Shown one piece after another: positions 24,601-35,270 of a stretch of 64,000 bases of DNA. The stretch comes from Balanoglossus misakiensis (Eukaryota; Hemichordata), in the NCBI GenBank assembly GCA_040954595.2, contig CM082579.2, positions 3,844,001 through 3,908,000 of the forward strand. Direction: 5' to 3'. The position numbers and the translations under genes are program-made. Each line of letters starts with the position of its first letter. The stretch's first letter is position 1. The notes below the pieces were generated by a model, which made no database searches, was not told where the DNA came from, and saw only the letters and a list, made by a program, of their open reading frames with translations.

Positions 24601-27600
24601 ACCACTGCATAGTCAGTTGTATCAGGAGTCTGTAGCGTCTCCAAAATTGTGTAATCACCATTACTTGCATTCTAAAATTAAAAAGGAAAAAAAATAATTA
24701 AAACCCAGATGGTAATATACAGATCAAGATATGTGATTGCAGGTAATGTAGTGATTTTTCAGTTTTATTTTTGCATGTGCACTGTGTGAATTAAACACTG
24801 AAATTAACCGGCCAGGTGGCATGTGCTGGTTTGCTGTAATTAATTGATTAGTTGGCGATGTGTTGTGGAGGCTAATTATTCAAGGCTGCCACTTATTCAA
24901 GACAATTAGCCAAGCAAAAAAAATCAACCACAAAACTATGTTCAGCTATTTTCACTGTAGTCTTGAGTAATTCTCCTCGTGGGGAAAAAAACAAACACAG
25001 ACATATACCTCCAAAAAAGTACTTTTCTTGCACAAGTGTTGTAAAAGATCATGAACATACAAACAGCCACTTTTCTTACCGAGTAAATAACATACTTACC
25101 ACATGATAAAATGTAGTAGCTTTGCCACCAGCAGTTTCAAGGCCAACTATTCCGTATATCTCACCACCAAGCCCAAAGGAGAAAAGATCAAATGCCTCTG
25201 AGGCATTGGCCACATTAGAGAAGCTAATAGCAAGGTCAGTCACCCTGTAGCTCACTGAAAAAAGGAAAAAACAATTACTGATTAATTGGTTTCTAGAGGG
25301 GGTGGAGGATTTGCGATCGTGTTCAAGACAATAGTGTTCCGTTCGTGGAAAACGCCAAACTGCTTTAAGCTTTTACGAGTGTAATCAAAGGGTACTTGCA
25401 CGGTTTTGAAAAACTTGCCTATATACTTACACGTACACGTGCTCGAGCGTAAAATGTAAACAAACGAGGCCCTTTAACTTGCAGTAAATTTGAGAATATT
25501 TGAGTATAAAAGATACAGACACTCGAAAACCACCGAAACTAAGATTTCTATGACACAAAATGTGTTAGCCTTCCCACAACGTCGGCCAAGGTGTTTGACT
25601 TTATTAAACGGCGATGGCATTTGAAGCACACAGCAACAAGGTCATACAATTTATTTTTACGACGCTAGGGGGTATATTAAACATGGCTGCGCCCTTATGA
25701 AAAGCAACGCGTCGAAGCTCGCCCGCAAAACGAGTCGAGTTTAAGTCCTCGAGAGACTGTCGATGAAGAATAGCGTATACATTGTAAACCAATTTGTTCA
25801 TAGAACTCTGCAGGAAAATGGGAGACTCGCAGCCCCTCGACGCGTCCCTCCTTGAACTGCAGTTGTCAGAAATCGAAATGCTGCAGAGTATGTTTCCACA
25901 AGAGGGAGAATTTGAACTGGACGACCCAATCGTATTGGTAGACGTTAGAAACTATGTCGATGGGAAAACTGACGAAGTCCCTCTTCAAATTTCCTTTGCT
26001 TTGAAGATTTCCGCAGGAGGCACCGACAGTGGAAAGGTATTTGTATTGTAATGTAGAAAAATCGAATGAAAATTAGTGAAATGGGGTAATCCCACTTCAA
26101 GTTCAAAGAGCTTTGATGTTGAAAACATGGGATCTCCCGAGTGATGTACTGAACCTTTAAATTTGCTTGTGGACTAAAATCGATTTTGTGGATTCTTCCC
26201 TCCGCCATCAAGAGTAAATCATATCATTTACATTTCAGGAAGAGTTTCAATTGATCTGTAGTTTTCCGCACCAGTATCCGCAGACAGAACCGGAAGTGTT
26301 TGTCAGGTGCCAGCTGCTGTCTCGCCAACAGCAGAGACAGATCAACGACGACTTGTCGAAGTTCATATCCAGTCTGGACAGGGGCGACATTTGCATCGGC
26401 GAGGCGGTGCAGTGGGTGCAAGACAACGGAGAGACGTACACATCTGCTGCTGCAAGGTCAGAGACCGACGGAGTCGCGGAGGATGCGGCCGCCGCTGACA
26501 AGAAGACGGACGTCAAGTACGAAACTTTCACCCGTTTGTGGATTCACAGCCACCACATCCGCAGCAAGTTCAAGCGGCGGGACATGCTGGACATGGGCGG
26601 CGATATGGGACTGACCGGCTTCTGTCTCCCCGGCAAACCGGGAATAGTTTGCATCGAGGGCTACAAGGAGATCTGCGAAGACTTCTGGCACACGGTCAGG
26701 CGTTGGACGTGGAAGAAAATCAGCTGCAAGCACCGGGAGGACTTCCCATTAGAGTGTGAAGGAGAGCTGAAAACATTGGACGACTACAGACACTTCGATA
26801 GCTTTAAGGAGATTGCCTTCGATGCCCATGGCTTTCATGGACGGGATTACCACATGGACTTGGGCAAGTTTTATCAGTATTTGGAGGAACGCAAGTGTGG
26901 ATACGTGTTCAAGATCCTACTAGGTGTGGATGGAAAAGTTGCATCTTCCTAAGACCAATCTTGACGGGAAAAATCAGGGATAATTGGAAATTTCTACAAC
27001 CTTTCTCTTGGTCTGCTCATCAGATCATATGTATTGTTTGGTCAGCAAGAGACTAGAACACTGAAATTTTAATTTATGAAAATAAATGATTTCAACCCAT
27101 ACAAAGTTTCTTCAGTTTCGTTCATTTTAACATTACCTGTTGGAACATCGTGAAGAGTCTCTGGCAGATGTCGCTTGTTCCTGCTGTGGACATCATCGTC
27201 AACCTCCTCCTCATCCTCGGCCTCAATACGGTAGGCATGCCTGAACGATTTCAGCTTCTTTAGGGCAACTTCATCCACAGATTTTCGGAACCTTGCCAGG
27301 ATAGCGTCCATATCTGACGAGAGAAAAAAAGTTGCTGTTGGTCTCGGGGAATTTCACGATTTTTGATATTGTGACAATGAGTGTGATAACTTATTTGCGA
27401 ACTTATTTGCACATGGCAATAGCAACGTGCAGCGTGGAAAGACAAATCAGCCAGATGCCTAAAGCAGAGTTATGGATGGAGGCGTTCGGTCCTGGTGGAC
27501 AATAATCACGACACCGCCGTGTAAACCCTCCTGATTCTGCGCCCTTGGCTTATCCGAGCTTCGACGTTTTTCCGAATAAGAAACAAAAATGATCGAGAAA

Positions 27601-27774
27601 AAGAAATTGTTTCGGAAACTCACCCACGCCAGTTCTGTCGATTTTCCCGCCGTTGGTATCGCTGATGAAGGTCAAGGCCGAATCCACGATTCCTTGGAAA
27701 TCGAAACTGAAAGCGCTGGTACTTGTAAAAAACGAGAGGGCCAACACGGTCGCCACCAAACGCATCCAAACCAT
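12647..27774 (-). CDS. Large secreted EAR-repeat protein with ~27 central 'ITGxKTF-TIDGVD' repeats
   Basis: 33 exons read right to left: 27774-27624, 27313-27137, 25254-25100, 24671-24545, 24393-24178, 24015-23734, 23548-22985, 22709-22557, 22388-22249, 22023-21861, 21717-21496, 21358-21224, 20962-20765, 20656-20474, 20215-20055, 19930-19633, 19296-19120, 18919-18722, 18568-18368, 18116-18013, 17833-17674, 17553-17396, 17266-16996, 16740-16482, 16335-16161, 15904-15694, 15436-15240, 15061-14929, 14562-14282, 14084-13831, 13475-13288, 13117-12971, 12681-12647. They sum to 6474 nt (2157 residues plus stop) and every junction keeps phase. Seen: signal peptide (residues 4-21), a basic RNKRH site near 100, EAR repeats at ~110-510, ~27 copies of a ~43-residue motif at ~535-1710, then a second EAR block at ~1747-2140. 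EAR (epilepsy-associated, EPTP) repeats, as in LGI1 and TSPEAR, form seven-bladed beta-propellers. Inferred: extracellular adhesion or matrix protein with two propellers joined by a long stalk. Four introns begin with GC. The last 35-nt exon is the least certain; without splicing the frame would stop at 12966. Confidence 0.85.
15692..15693 (-). other. GC splice donor (AAG^GCAAGG)
   Basis: Donor of the intron between the last repeat exon (15904-15694) and the first exon of the C-terminal EAR block (15436-15240). No GT fits nearby. Using GC gives the phase 1 that the next exon needs (D-V-A-I-F). Confidence 0.75.
17904..17915. repeat. Poly(G) tract, 12 nt
   Basis: Uninterrupted run of G within an intron of the EAR-repeat gene. 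A shorter run of nine lies at 24152-24160, also intronic. Confidence 0.9.
18366..18367 (-). other. GC splice donor (ATG^GCAAGT)
   Basis: A GT four bases further on would give phase 2 and shift the frame of the next exon. The GC donor gives phase 1 and restores the repeat motif V-S-M-T-F. Confidence 0.8.
19118..19119 (-). other. GC splice donor (CTG^GCAAGT)
   Basis: GC use gives phase 1 and creates the expected I-T-G-A-Q-T-L junction. The GT within GCAAGT would shift the frame. Confidence 0.8.
22555..22556 (-). other. GC splice donor (CAG^GCGAGT)
   Basis: GC use gives phase 1 and the expected V-T-G-V-K-S-F junction. The nearby GT alternative is out of phase. Confidence 0.8.
25818..26952 (+). 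CDS. RWDD2: RWD domain-containing protein 2 (RWDD2A/B family)
   Basis: Two exons, 25818-26036 and 26239-26952, joined in phase 0 (GGAAAG^gtattt ... ttcag^GAAGAG), give 310 residues, close to the ~290-320 of human RWDD2A/B. The N-terminal RWD domain (~1-120) opens with the typical L-x-E-x-E-M-L-Q-S-M-F-P start and includes the family's FPHQYPQTEPEVFVRC segment. The C-terminal DUF1115-like domain (~205-305) contains CLPGKPGIVCIEG, WTWKKISCKHREDF and a late FKILLGVDG. RWD folds mediate protein-protein binding; the cellular role of RWDD2 is poorly known. The gene lies wholly inside intron 2 (25255-27136) of the EAR-repeat gene on the opposite strand. A CTGCAG just before the ATG could be the acceptor of a 5' UTR intron. 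Confidence 0.93.
27081..27086 (+). terminator. Poly(A) signal of RWDD2
   Basis: AATAAA 129 nt after the RWDD2 stop and about 50 bp short of exon 2 of the antisense host gene, so both transcripts fit with almost no overlap into exons. Confidence 0.65.
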
Positions 27775-28871
27775 CTTGAACACGTCGTCGGCACCAAAAC
27801 GAAAAGCTAGAACTGAAGAGTAACGAAAAATCATTATTGGCAGGCGAATAGAAACAAGCTTGGAATCGTGGTAATTTTTCACTTTCTAAAGACGGTTCTC
27901 CAATTCCGAAACCGGCTTGGAACAAGAAGCCCACGTGTTACAACACAGGCGTGTCCAGCCGAGGTTCGATTGGCTAAATTTTTGCTCGTTGTTTAGGATA
28001 CTCGTGTAAAATTATAGGGACGGCGAGGTCACTCAATTCAGGTCTTCCGACGGTTTCAATAAACCTAGCCAATGGAACTTATTCGCCAAAGGCACACGAA
28101 CTGTAAAGCACGCGTCCACGCTATAGCATTGATTTTCATTTCGGCCTTCAACTTTCGCTTCACAGACACTCGGGTTCGCAATGGCGTGTTGGTATCAACC
28201 CTAAACTACGTGGCAGGACAACAGCGTAAAGTGAACTTACCTCAAATAGCTTCTATAATACGGAAATGTGCAAACCCGGCACAAAAAATAAAAACCACAA
28301 GCCAAGCGTCAATTTCTGGCCGAACTCAGTCCCCTCAGGAGTCGCACTGCGGGAATCCGGGCTCCGCCGACGTTTTATATGGGCGACTCGCCCAATCAGC
28401 CGCCGGCGTTGCCCCGTGGCGTCGCCGTTATATTCAAATCACACAGGTGTTCTGGAGGAGATGACACTCGTTCAGAACTAGGATCATCATGTACTGCCCC
28501 CATAACCTGCCTGGCCTGATGGAGGCGTTTGTAGATTTGAAGGGCGCCACCACATGCCGAATGATAGGTTGCTCGAGTATTTGACTATTTACAGAACAAT
28601 CACTTTATTTGTAAAACAAAACAATTAATGACAGTTAAAGTATTTATACGACACCTAGGAACTTTTCAACCAGCGTCGTGGCGGACTGATGAAATCGCGA
28701 TCGGTTCGAGAAGAACCTCGCCATTTTGTTTGACGTGCGAATGAAAAGCAAATGGTAATAGTTCGCGTTGCTCGCATATTGTCCATTGGTACATGTATCA
28801 TCTTCGCGTTTTCTTCCGAACCACGCCAGTAAAGTTGGACCTGGGATAATTTAATTGCATTACATGCTCTC
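27775..28871. other. Upstream region of the EAR-repeat gene / downstream of POPDC A
   Basis: The EAR gene promoter and 5' UTR should lie here. An inverted CCAAT (ATTGG) occurs at about 27968-27972 and another near 28394. POPDC A, on the same strand, ends at 28872, so its 3' UTR also runs into this stretch. No other gene was recognised. Confidence 0.5.
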
Positions 28872-31800
28872 TCAGAGATTGGTCTCGAAAGATATCGGCA
28901 CAAACTCTCCGTCTTCGTACGGGAAGTCATGATCCTCAACATCGTGAACATGTCCGTGGACTAAAAATGGGAAGAAAACCGAAGGATAAGGCTGATCAGT
29001 ATAGTATTGAAACGGAGTATTAAAGTCTGATAACAGCGCGATAGCTCAGACAATCAGTTAAAAGAAATGACAATACTCTCAGTTTTACCAAGTGTACATT
29101 CTTATTAAACCGATAACCCCGCACCTGGTTTGCCTCCCGGAAGCAGCGTGATGGCCTCCTCGATGATTGACAGCTCCGACGTGATGCTATGGTAACCGCC
29201 GGAGTGGAGCTTCTCCTTGCTGCCCTCCATGTCTTGGTGCCAACCCTGCAGCAGAACGTGCTCCTTGACCACCTGCATCTTGGACGCTATGTCCTTCCCG
29301 AGCACGACGTCCATGACGGCGGCGAGGAAAGGCTCGCCGTCGAGGTAGGACATCAACTTCGGGCGCGACCACGTGAGGGAGCGACAGCTGCTCAAGGCAC
29401 GTATGGAAACCTGTTAGTAGATGATAGCATACGCGTGACAAAAAATCGGCTCGATTTCGCTCAAAGTAGAAAAACAAGTGTTGTATGGCTAAATGTACCC
29501 GCTTTAGATAAAGGGTTCTGTTACCGTCGCACTGAAGAACACCGAAAGCTCGATCAAGAGTGTAATCAATGGCGTCCACTTAGTATTAATAAACCTGCGG
29601 CGAAGGACTGCAATTTTATCAGACTGAAATACATAGTGTTTCCCACGAGGCCGAGCGCCAAGGTAAATTACACGATTCTTTGAAAACGGCCAACGCACAG
29701 TCACGAGTATAAAAAAAGAACATCCGCGATCATTTCATCAAATAATAAATGCGCCAACAAAAAATGTGCTTTTTACCACCATGACCACCGAACTCAGAAT
29801 AATGGGGCTTATATATACATCGTAAAACTTAAACCGTTCAGCTGATCCTAAGACGCCGCTAATACCTTTAATTTCCGTAACCCAAAACGGGGGCTCAGGC
29901 AAAGCTCGGGTAACCAGAAAGGCAATTCAGACACCGCCCTAAGCTTTGCTCGTACTTTGTTAGGATTAGGATTAGGATGAGTCGCACGGAGCACATGCAT
30001 GGCCTGGTATGATACAATTAAGACAATTTGAATGTATCGTTAGTGCAGCTTGGGTGAGCGTCACTTTACTGTAAAGGCAGAGTCCCAGTAACCATGAAAG
30101 TGCCGATAGCGAGGATTTCCTCTGTAAATTCTGCCAAAGGTACCCGCCGATGCAATTTGACATACATGTATTTTGAAAATTCATCCCAAGAACACAGTGA
30201 TTTTGCAGTCCCTCCTCTCCCCCCCCCCCCTTCTCATTGTAATAACTGAAACTCTATTCCACGGCGTAGAAATCTGAATAGATCAGTTTTGGTGATTAAA
30301 AGGCCTTGGACTTTCACATTATCTGATTGCGCTTTGCGCTCTCATCAAGCAAGATAAGTCACCCTACATGAAGAGCATTTTATCTTCCGTGTAAAACGTT
30401 CCAACGCCTGATCTTATTCATAGATAAAAGTAAAGATGTGACACGATTCCCATATGCATCGTAACCTGTTGGTTGCCTACGGCTATGAGCAGCTCTCCTG
30501 TCATACACGATGTACCCCTCCTCATCGAAGAAAAGGGCAGGTGATAATTACCAGGAATGCGTCCTTTGAGCCCTGCGCAATGGATATCCATTCGGGTGAG
30601 TCCAGGAAGTCGTTGGCGTTCACGTGATGTAGACACACGCCCTCACAGCTGGTGACGGCCCTGCGAGAGAGACAAGACAATGCGCGGTCAACGTCATCTC
30701 CCTGCGTGAACACGGGAGCTACAAATGAAAACCTGTGCCCGGTGTGCGAGGTGAAAACTGCCTACATGTTTCCCTGCAAGTTCCATCGTAAGATGTTTCC
30801 CGAAATTCCCCTTTCATTTTGAATGCGCTGCACGTTTGCACACTTGATTCAATCTCCTAATCAAAGCGTTTTCTGAAAATTGATCACTTAGGGACCAAAT
30901 ATGGTGATCTATGCACACATTGAGGCGACTGAGGTATCAGAGTCTGCAGACGATATTAATCTTGAACGGCGCGCTAAACAACTATAAAAGCTAATACAGC
31001 TTTACGTATAATTAGTTCCTAGTGCTCGTATTGGGCATAGAACATATTGCGTGTTGTACCATCAAAATCAAGCAAGTTACTTCATCCGAATGTTAATGAC
31101 GTCGACATCAGCTGATAATTTGCAGAAAGGGTTACATACTTAGACGTCGGCGAAACAACGGCTGATTTCATCACTTAAGCGCTGTAAGTGGAAGATTCAA
31201 ACCATTTGCGCCAAGATTCGTGCCTCGGGTAATGTGGACAAGTCGGCGTCATTCAATTTGATGTACAGTAAAATCGAGCGTGCACGTTAAGTATTTGACC
31301 CCTCCCCGATATTTTAAAGAAAAAACAGCCTGGTTCGTTAAGTAACAGTAAAGCCGAAAACGAACACAATTCACGTAGGATTCAACGTTGATTGGGCGAC
31401 TTAGAAATAGATGGAAGTATAAGATGCTAATCCTTGCCAGAGAACCCGTTGACGAAGCTGATGAGAATTGATCAATAAACGAACGGAGAAGAAGACACGG
31501 GAGTGTGGTGAGGTCATGTCCTGGATTTACAACAATTCTTCGCGGTTTGTTTCTCGAACGACCGGGCCGTTGAGAAGCTTCCCCCAGTCATCCTGTGTGT
31601 GCCCAGACATGCTAAAACACCTATAGCTGGCATTTAAAGATAATGGGCTAGCTTGTTCGTACCGCGCACTTGCCGGAAGCGTTCTGCTGCCACAATTAAA
31701 TTTGCGGCGGCGGTTAGTGTAGCCTAGATTAAATTTGGCCGGTATCCGACTTCATAATACGTACATCTCCATCATTTATTCACGGAAAACTGTCAAACTT

Positions 31801-34800
31801 CCATCGATCTGTTTTACATCCAATAGTGATTAGTATCCGTGGAGGTTTACTGGCAATTAATTTCGCTTTCTTGTGTGCGCGTGAGTTTATAGACTGTTAT
31901 CCATGTCTCCGAGGAATGGGCGAGAATTTTATGGGAACAAATAGACGTCTTCTCGAGAGGGCAAAGGAGATATATAGTCCATTAAGAAAAAACAATGCAT
32001 TAACTCTCTCACCGTCTCCATTTTATAGATATCGATGATTTTTGACCAATCGCCATCATGCATAGTATAAGTCGAAACAATACACCCCGCGGAGACACAA
32101 GTTGTTTTAAAAAACAGTCTCGATAATATACTAGTAGGCTGGCGTTGACGCGATTCGAAAATCAAATTCTTAAACTTTTTTTCTCATATTTTGCTCAAGG
32201 CAACTTTAGATTATTCTCCCTTAAGATTAAGAATGAAAAATGGGGGTCACTGTGCAAAGTTTTCAACGAGACAGCAAAATTACCTCAAATTTGAAATTCA
32301 AAATGGCCGCCTATCTCTGTGGTAACTACATGGAGAAAATATACCAAAGAATTCCAAAGAGCCTGACGACAAGGATGTTCTCCCCCGTCTTCACCTATTG
32401 ACTACCACTGACCCATGAGAAACACTTACAACCCATGGTGGTTTATTCATGTTTACACATTCCCCCCTCGAAAATTACAAATTCATGAGTTCAGCTTTAC
32501 CTTGAACTGTTGATGATTGGAAAACTCAATGAAACTGTCCACTTCCGTCGCAGTGTTCGTATAAACACGTGCGGTGATTTCTAACAAGCGTTCAAAATAT
32601 AATCTAAAATGTTCCCCATGATTTCGGAAATTTGTTCAGTAATTGTCATTTGTTACAGTGGCAAATCGTACAAATTTCAAGTACATAACCAGGGCAATGA
32701 GTTTGATAAACCTATAATATAATTTTGAATGAAGACGATATTCCAAATTCCTAAAATGTTCCCCATGATTTCGGAAATTTGTTCAGTATTTGTCATTTGT
32801 TACAGTGGCAAATCGTACAAATTTCAAGTACATAACCAGGGCAATGAGTTTGATAAACCTATAATATAATTTTGAATGAAGACGATATTCCAAATCGAGT
32901 TGTTCAGCTATACGCACATTTCATTCGTGTCAGAATACACTCTATTTATTGTCAACCGCCTGTCAGCGTCGTGATACATCTGCATTTAAATAACTTGCGG
33001 CCCAGGCTCTTCTGAGGCAAGAATCCAATTAAGATCTGCCAATAACAACAACCGAACGGGTTGGCCGACAGAATGGCCAACTTGTTAGCTGGAATTGGGC
33101 GCTCTCCGTTGCCGTGGTGAGTTAAAATGTGCTGAATTTGTATATTAACGACTCCATTCCGCGCCGTGATTAGAGTCTTATATCGAAAATGTAACGTCAA
33201 TTAATTTTCTCAATGGAGCCTACATCTCCAGTAGGCGTACGTCGCACGCTTTCCTGTTCGTAGTTCAAGCCCCGTGCTTCGAAGGCATTGACGCATGCGC
33301 TCCTGCTCGTGCAGCTGATGAACAGTTCCACAGAAAGATCTGCACGGTTTTTCTTAGTATTGGTTGCATCTCACGTCAAATAACTGCCAGCAATTATCCA
33401 TGTATAATTAATGTCGCTGACAATAAATATCACATTTACGCGAAATCTTTGGATATCGTTCGGTGACGTGTGTGATGACTCTAACATCGTGAATATCAAT
33501 TATGCATTTTCTTCAAGTCACGGTCCGTTGCTATGCAAGGGGATGGCGGCTGTGGACTATTTTTCGGTCAACCCCCACAATGCAACACAAAGCGAAGGCT
33601 ATGCCAAACAGTGTGTGCTTGCGATTAAAAATCACATTTTCAAAACGTTGATGAAACCGTGATAATAGCACGGTGCCGGATCTCTTGGGACAGATAAGAG
33701 AAGTATTTTCTGAATTGATGTAGATCTGGTACACACACCCCTTGAGGGGTGGGAGGGGAGGGGTCAATAACACACACACCTCGATAAAAGAGTTCGGCCT
33801 GAACTTCCACGTTGCGAAATGTAAAACCTACATTTAAATGCATGCTTCGACACAGCAAAGAATCCAGTTAAATTACCTCAGTTAAAACATGGCTAGAAGC
33901 CGAATCAATGTTAGTTGCTTGTGAATGTTAAACGGGGCTTGAATAAAGGTTATTCGTGCCATTCGCTTTTACAGTGAGTACTCAGCTAAGATATAAATGT
34001 TTCAAATGAAAGCATTGGGTTTGTTACAGCGCTGTGTACGACACACGGGAATAAACCCGAAGCTCTGTGCATTATTAGTGCATCTGTGCTCATAGTTCTG
34101 TATGCTGTTGTTGTGTTTGTACGTGGTGCACGTTGTGACCTCCCCTGCGCCCACAGGTGAACAGTAGTCGCCTTAAATTTGGCATCAGGCAAATGGTTCA
34201 CCTGAGACCCGGAGAAAAGGCATCTCGTATTTCAGACACGGCAGACTATAGTGATTATCATTAACGTTGGCACTCTCAAAGGCCATCGTAAACGTCAGGA
34301 GGTCCCCCCCCCGCACCAAACCACGCTGTCAAGTCCAAATTTGCCCGGCGGTCTTTTCAAAGTTACGGCAACTTAAGGTAATATAAATGGTCGCGCGGCA
34401 CGCATGTGAATGGCTTCCGGTTGCGGTGAAAAATTCTCCCATTGTGCTGAGGCTTACTTTAATCAAATTCCAAATTAATGGAACGGGTGAGTATATAGAA
34501 AACGACGCGAGCTAGCCGGTTTAACTACAGTCCCACTATGGAGGGACGTCTATAACATACCCCGAGACGCCATAGCCTTTCCGTTGATACAGTATTTCTT
34601 GCACTAATTAAACGCCACATTTTCTCTGTCTTTGAGGCAATATTTAAAACTTTTTAACCCATTTAATCATACGTGCCACCTACCTCCCGGACAACAGGAT
34701 GGAGAGCCTCTCATCGCCGACAGTAACGTCTTCTATTGCGTAATATTCCCCTTCTCGGAGGCTGCAGACGGTGGCGAGTTTACACATTTTTTTGAACTGG

Positions 34801-35270
34801 CACCTGGTGATTCTCATAGGCTGGAACAGGCAGGCGTAGACGTCCTCCAGCTCCGAGTCCATCTGCGTCGGCCAGATCTGGTAGAATATGCGAATGATCT
34901 GGCCGATGTTGACGACGAAGTAGGCCAGGTTCCAGCCGAAGAAGTCGGGCATGCAGGACACGGTGGCGGCCCAGACGAACAGGAACACGAAGGCGGCCAT
35001 CAGGATGCACCTGAGAAACAGCGCGTGCTGAGCGAAAGTCTTCGGGGCCATGAACGCCATGGCCAGGCCGAGGTGCCCGACGTGGAAGAGCGCGTGCTGG
35101 GGATCCGACCATTCGCCGGGGCACAGCACTCTCAGTGACTCGAACGACGAATCGTTTGGCCGGGCTGTCCTCTCAAGTCCGCTATCGCCCAGCCCTTTCA
35201 GTTGTAGACCGTTGTTCTCGGTGAAGTTGTACGGAGACCCGGTCGACATCAGATAGCTATCCGTCGCCAT
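28872..35270 (-). CDS. Popeye domain-containing protein, copy A
   Basis: Four exons right to left: 35270-34684, 30660-30552, 29410-29125, 28960-28872 (phases 2, 0, 1; 1071 nt, 356 residues). POPDC proteins are plasma-membrane proteins with a short extracellular N-terminus, three membrane spans and a cytosolic cyclic-nucleotide-binding-like Popeye domain that binds cAMP. Seen: an N-glycosylation site NFT at 15-17, spans at ~59-79, 83-103 and 109-131, the SCMPDFFGWN signature between spans 2 and 3, then DERLSILLSGR. The phosphate-binding-cassette signature FLDSPEW is intact at 214-220, followed by FLVSIRAL where vertebrate proteins have FQVT. ATG 35270 was chosen; an in-frame ATG 102 nt upstream exists but the added residues look like 5' UTR. 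Intron 1 is 4 kb and holds a 147-bp tandem duplication. Confidence 0.9.
30219..30230. repeat. Poly(C) tract, 12 nt
   Basis: Run of C within intron 2 of POPDC A. Confidence 0.85.
30661..34683 (-). other. Intron 1 of POPDC A
   Basis: Four-kilobase intron between the membrane-domain exon and the exon with the cAMP-site motif. It holds the 147-bp tandem duplication at 32604-32896 and a C run near 34305. No gene was recognised on either strand. Confidence 0.75.
32604..32896. repeat. Tandem duplication, 147-bp unit x 2
   Basis: The segment starting CTAAAATGTTCCCCATG at 32604 recurs directly at 32751. By eye the copies differ at one base (cagtaattg versus cagtatttg) over the whole unit. There is no open frame and no target-site duplication or terminal repeat that would mark a transposon. 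Confidence 0.9.

Noticed and set aside
12966-24670. About fifty short separate ORFs on both strands, read as individual small genes
   Set aside because: The minus-strand ones are exons of one gene, since ends, splice sites and phases all join. The plus-strand ones are their shadows.
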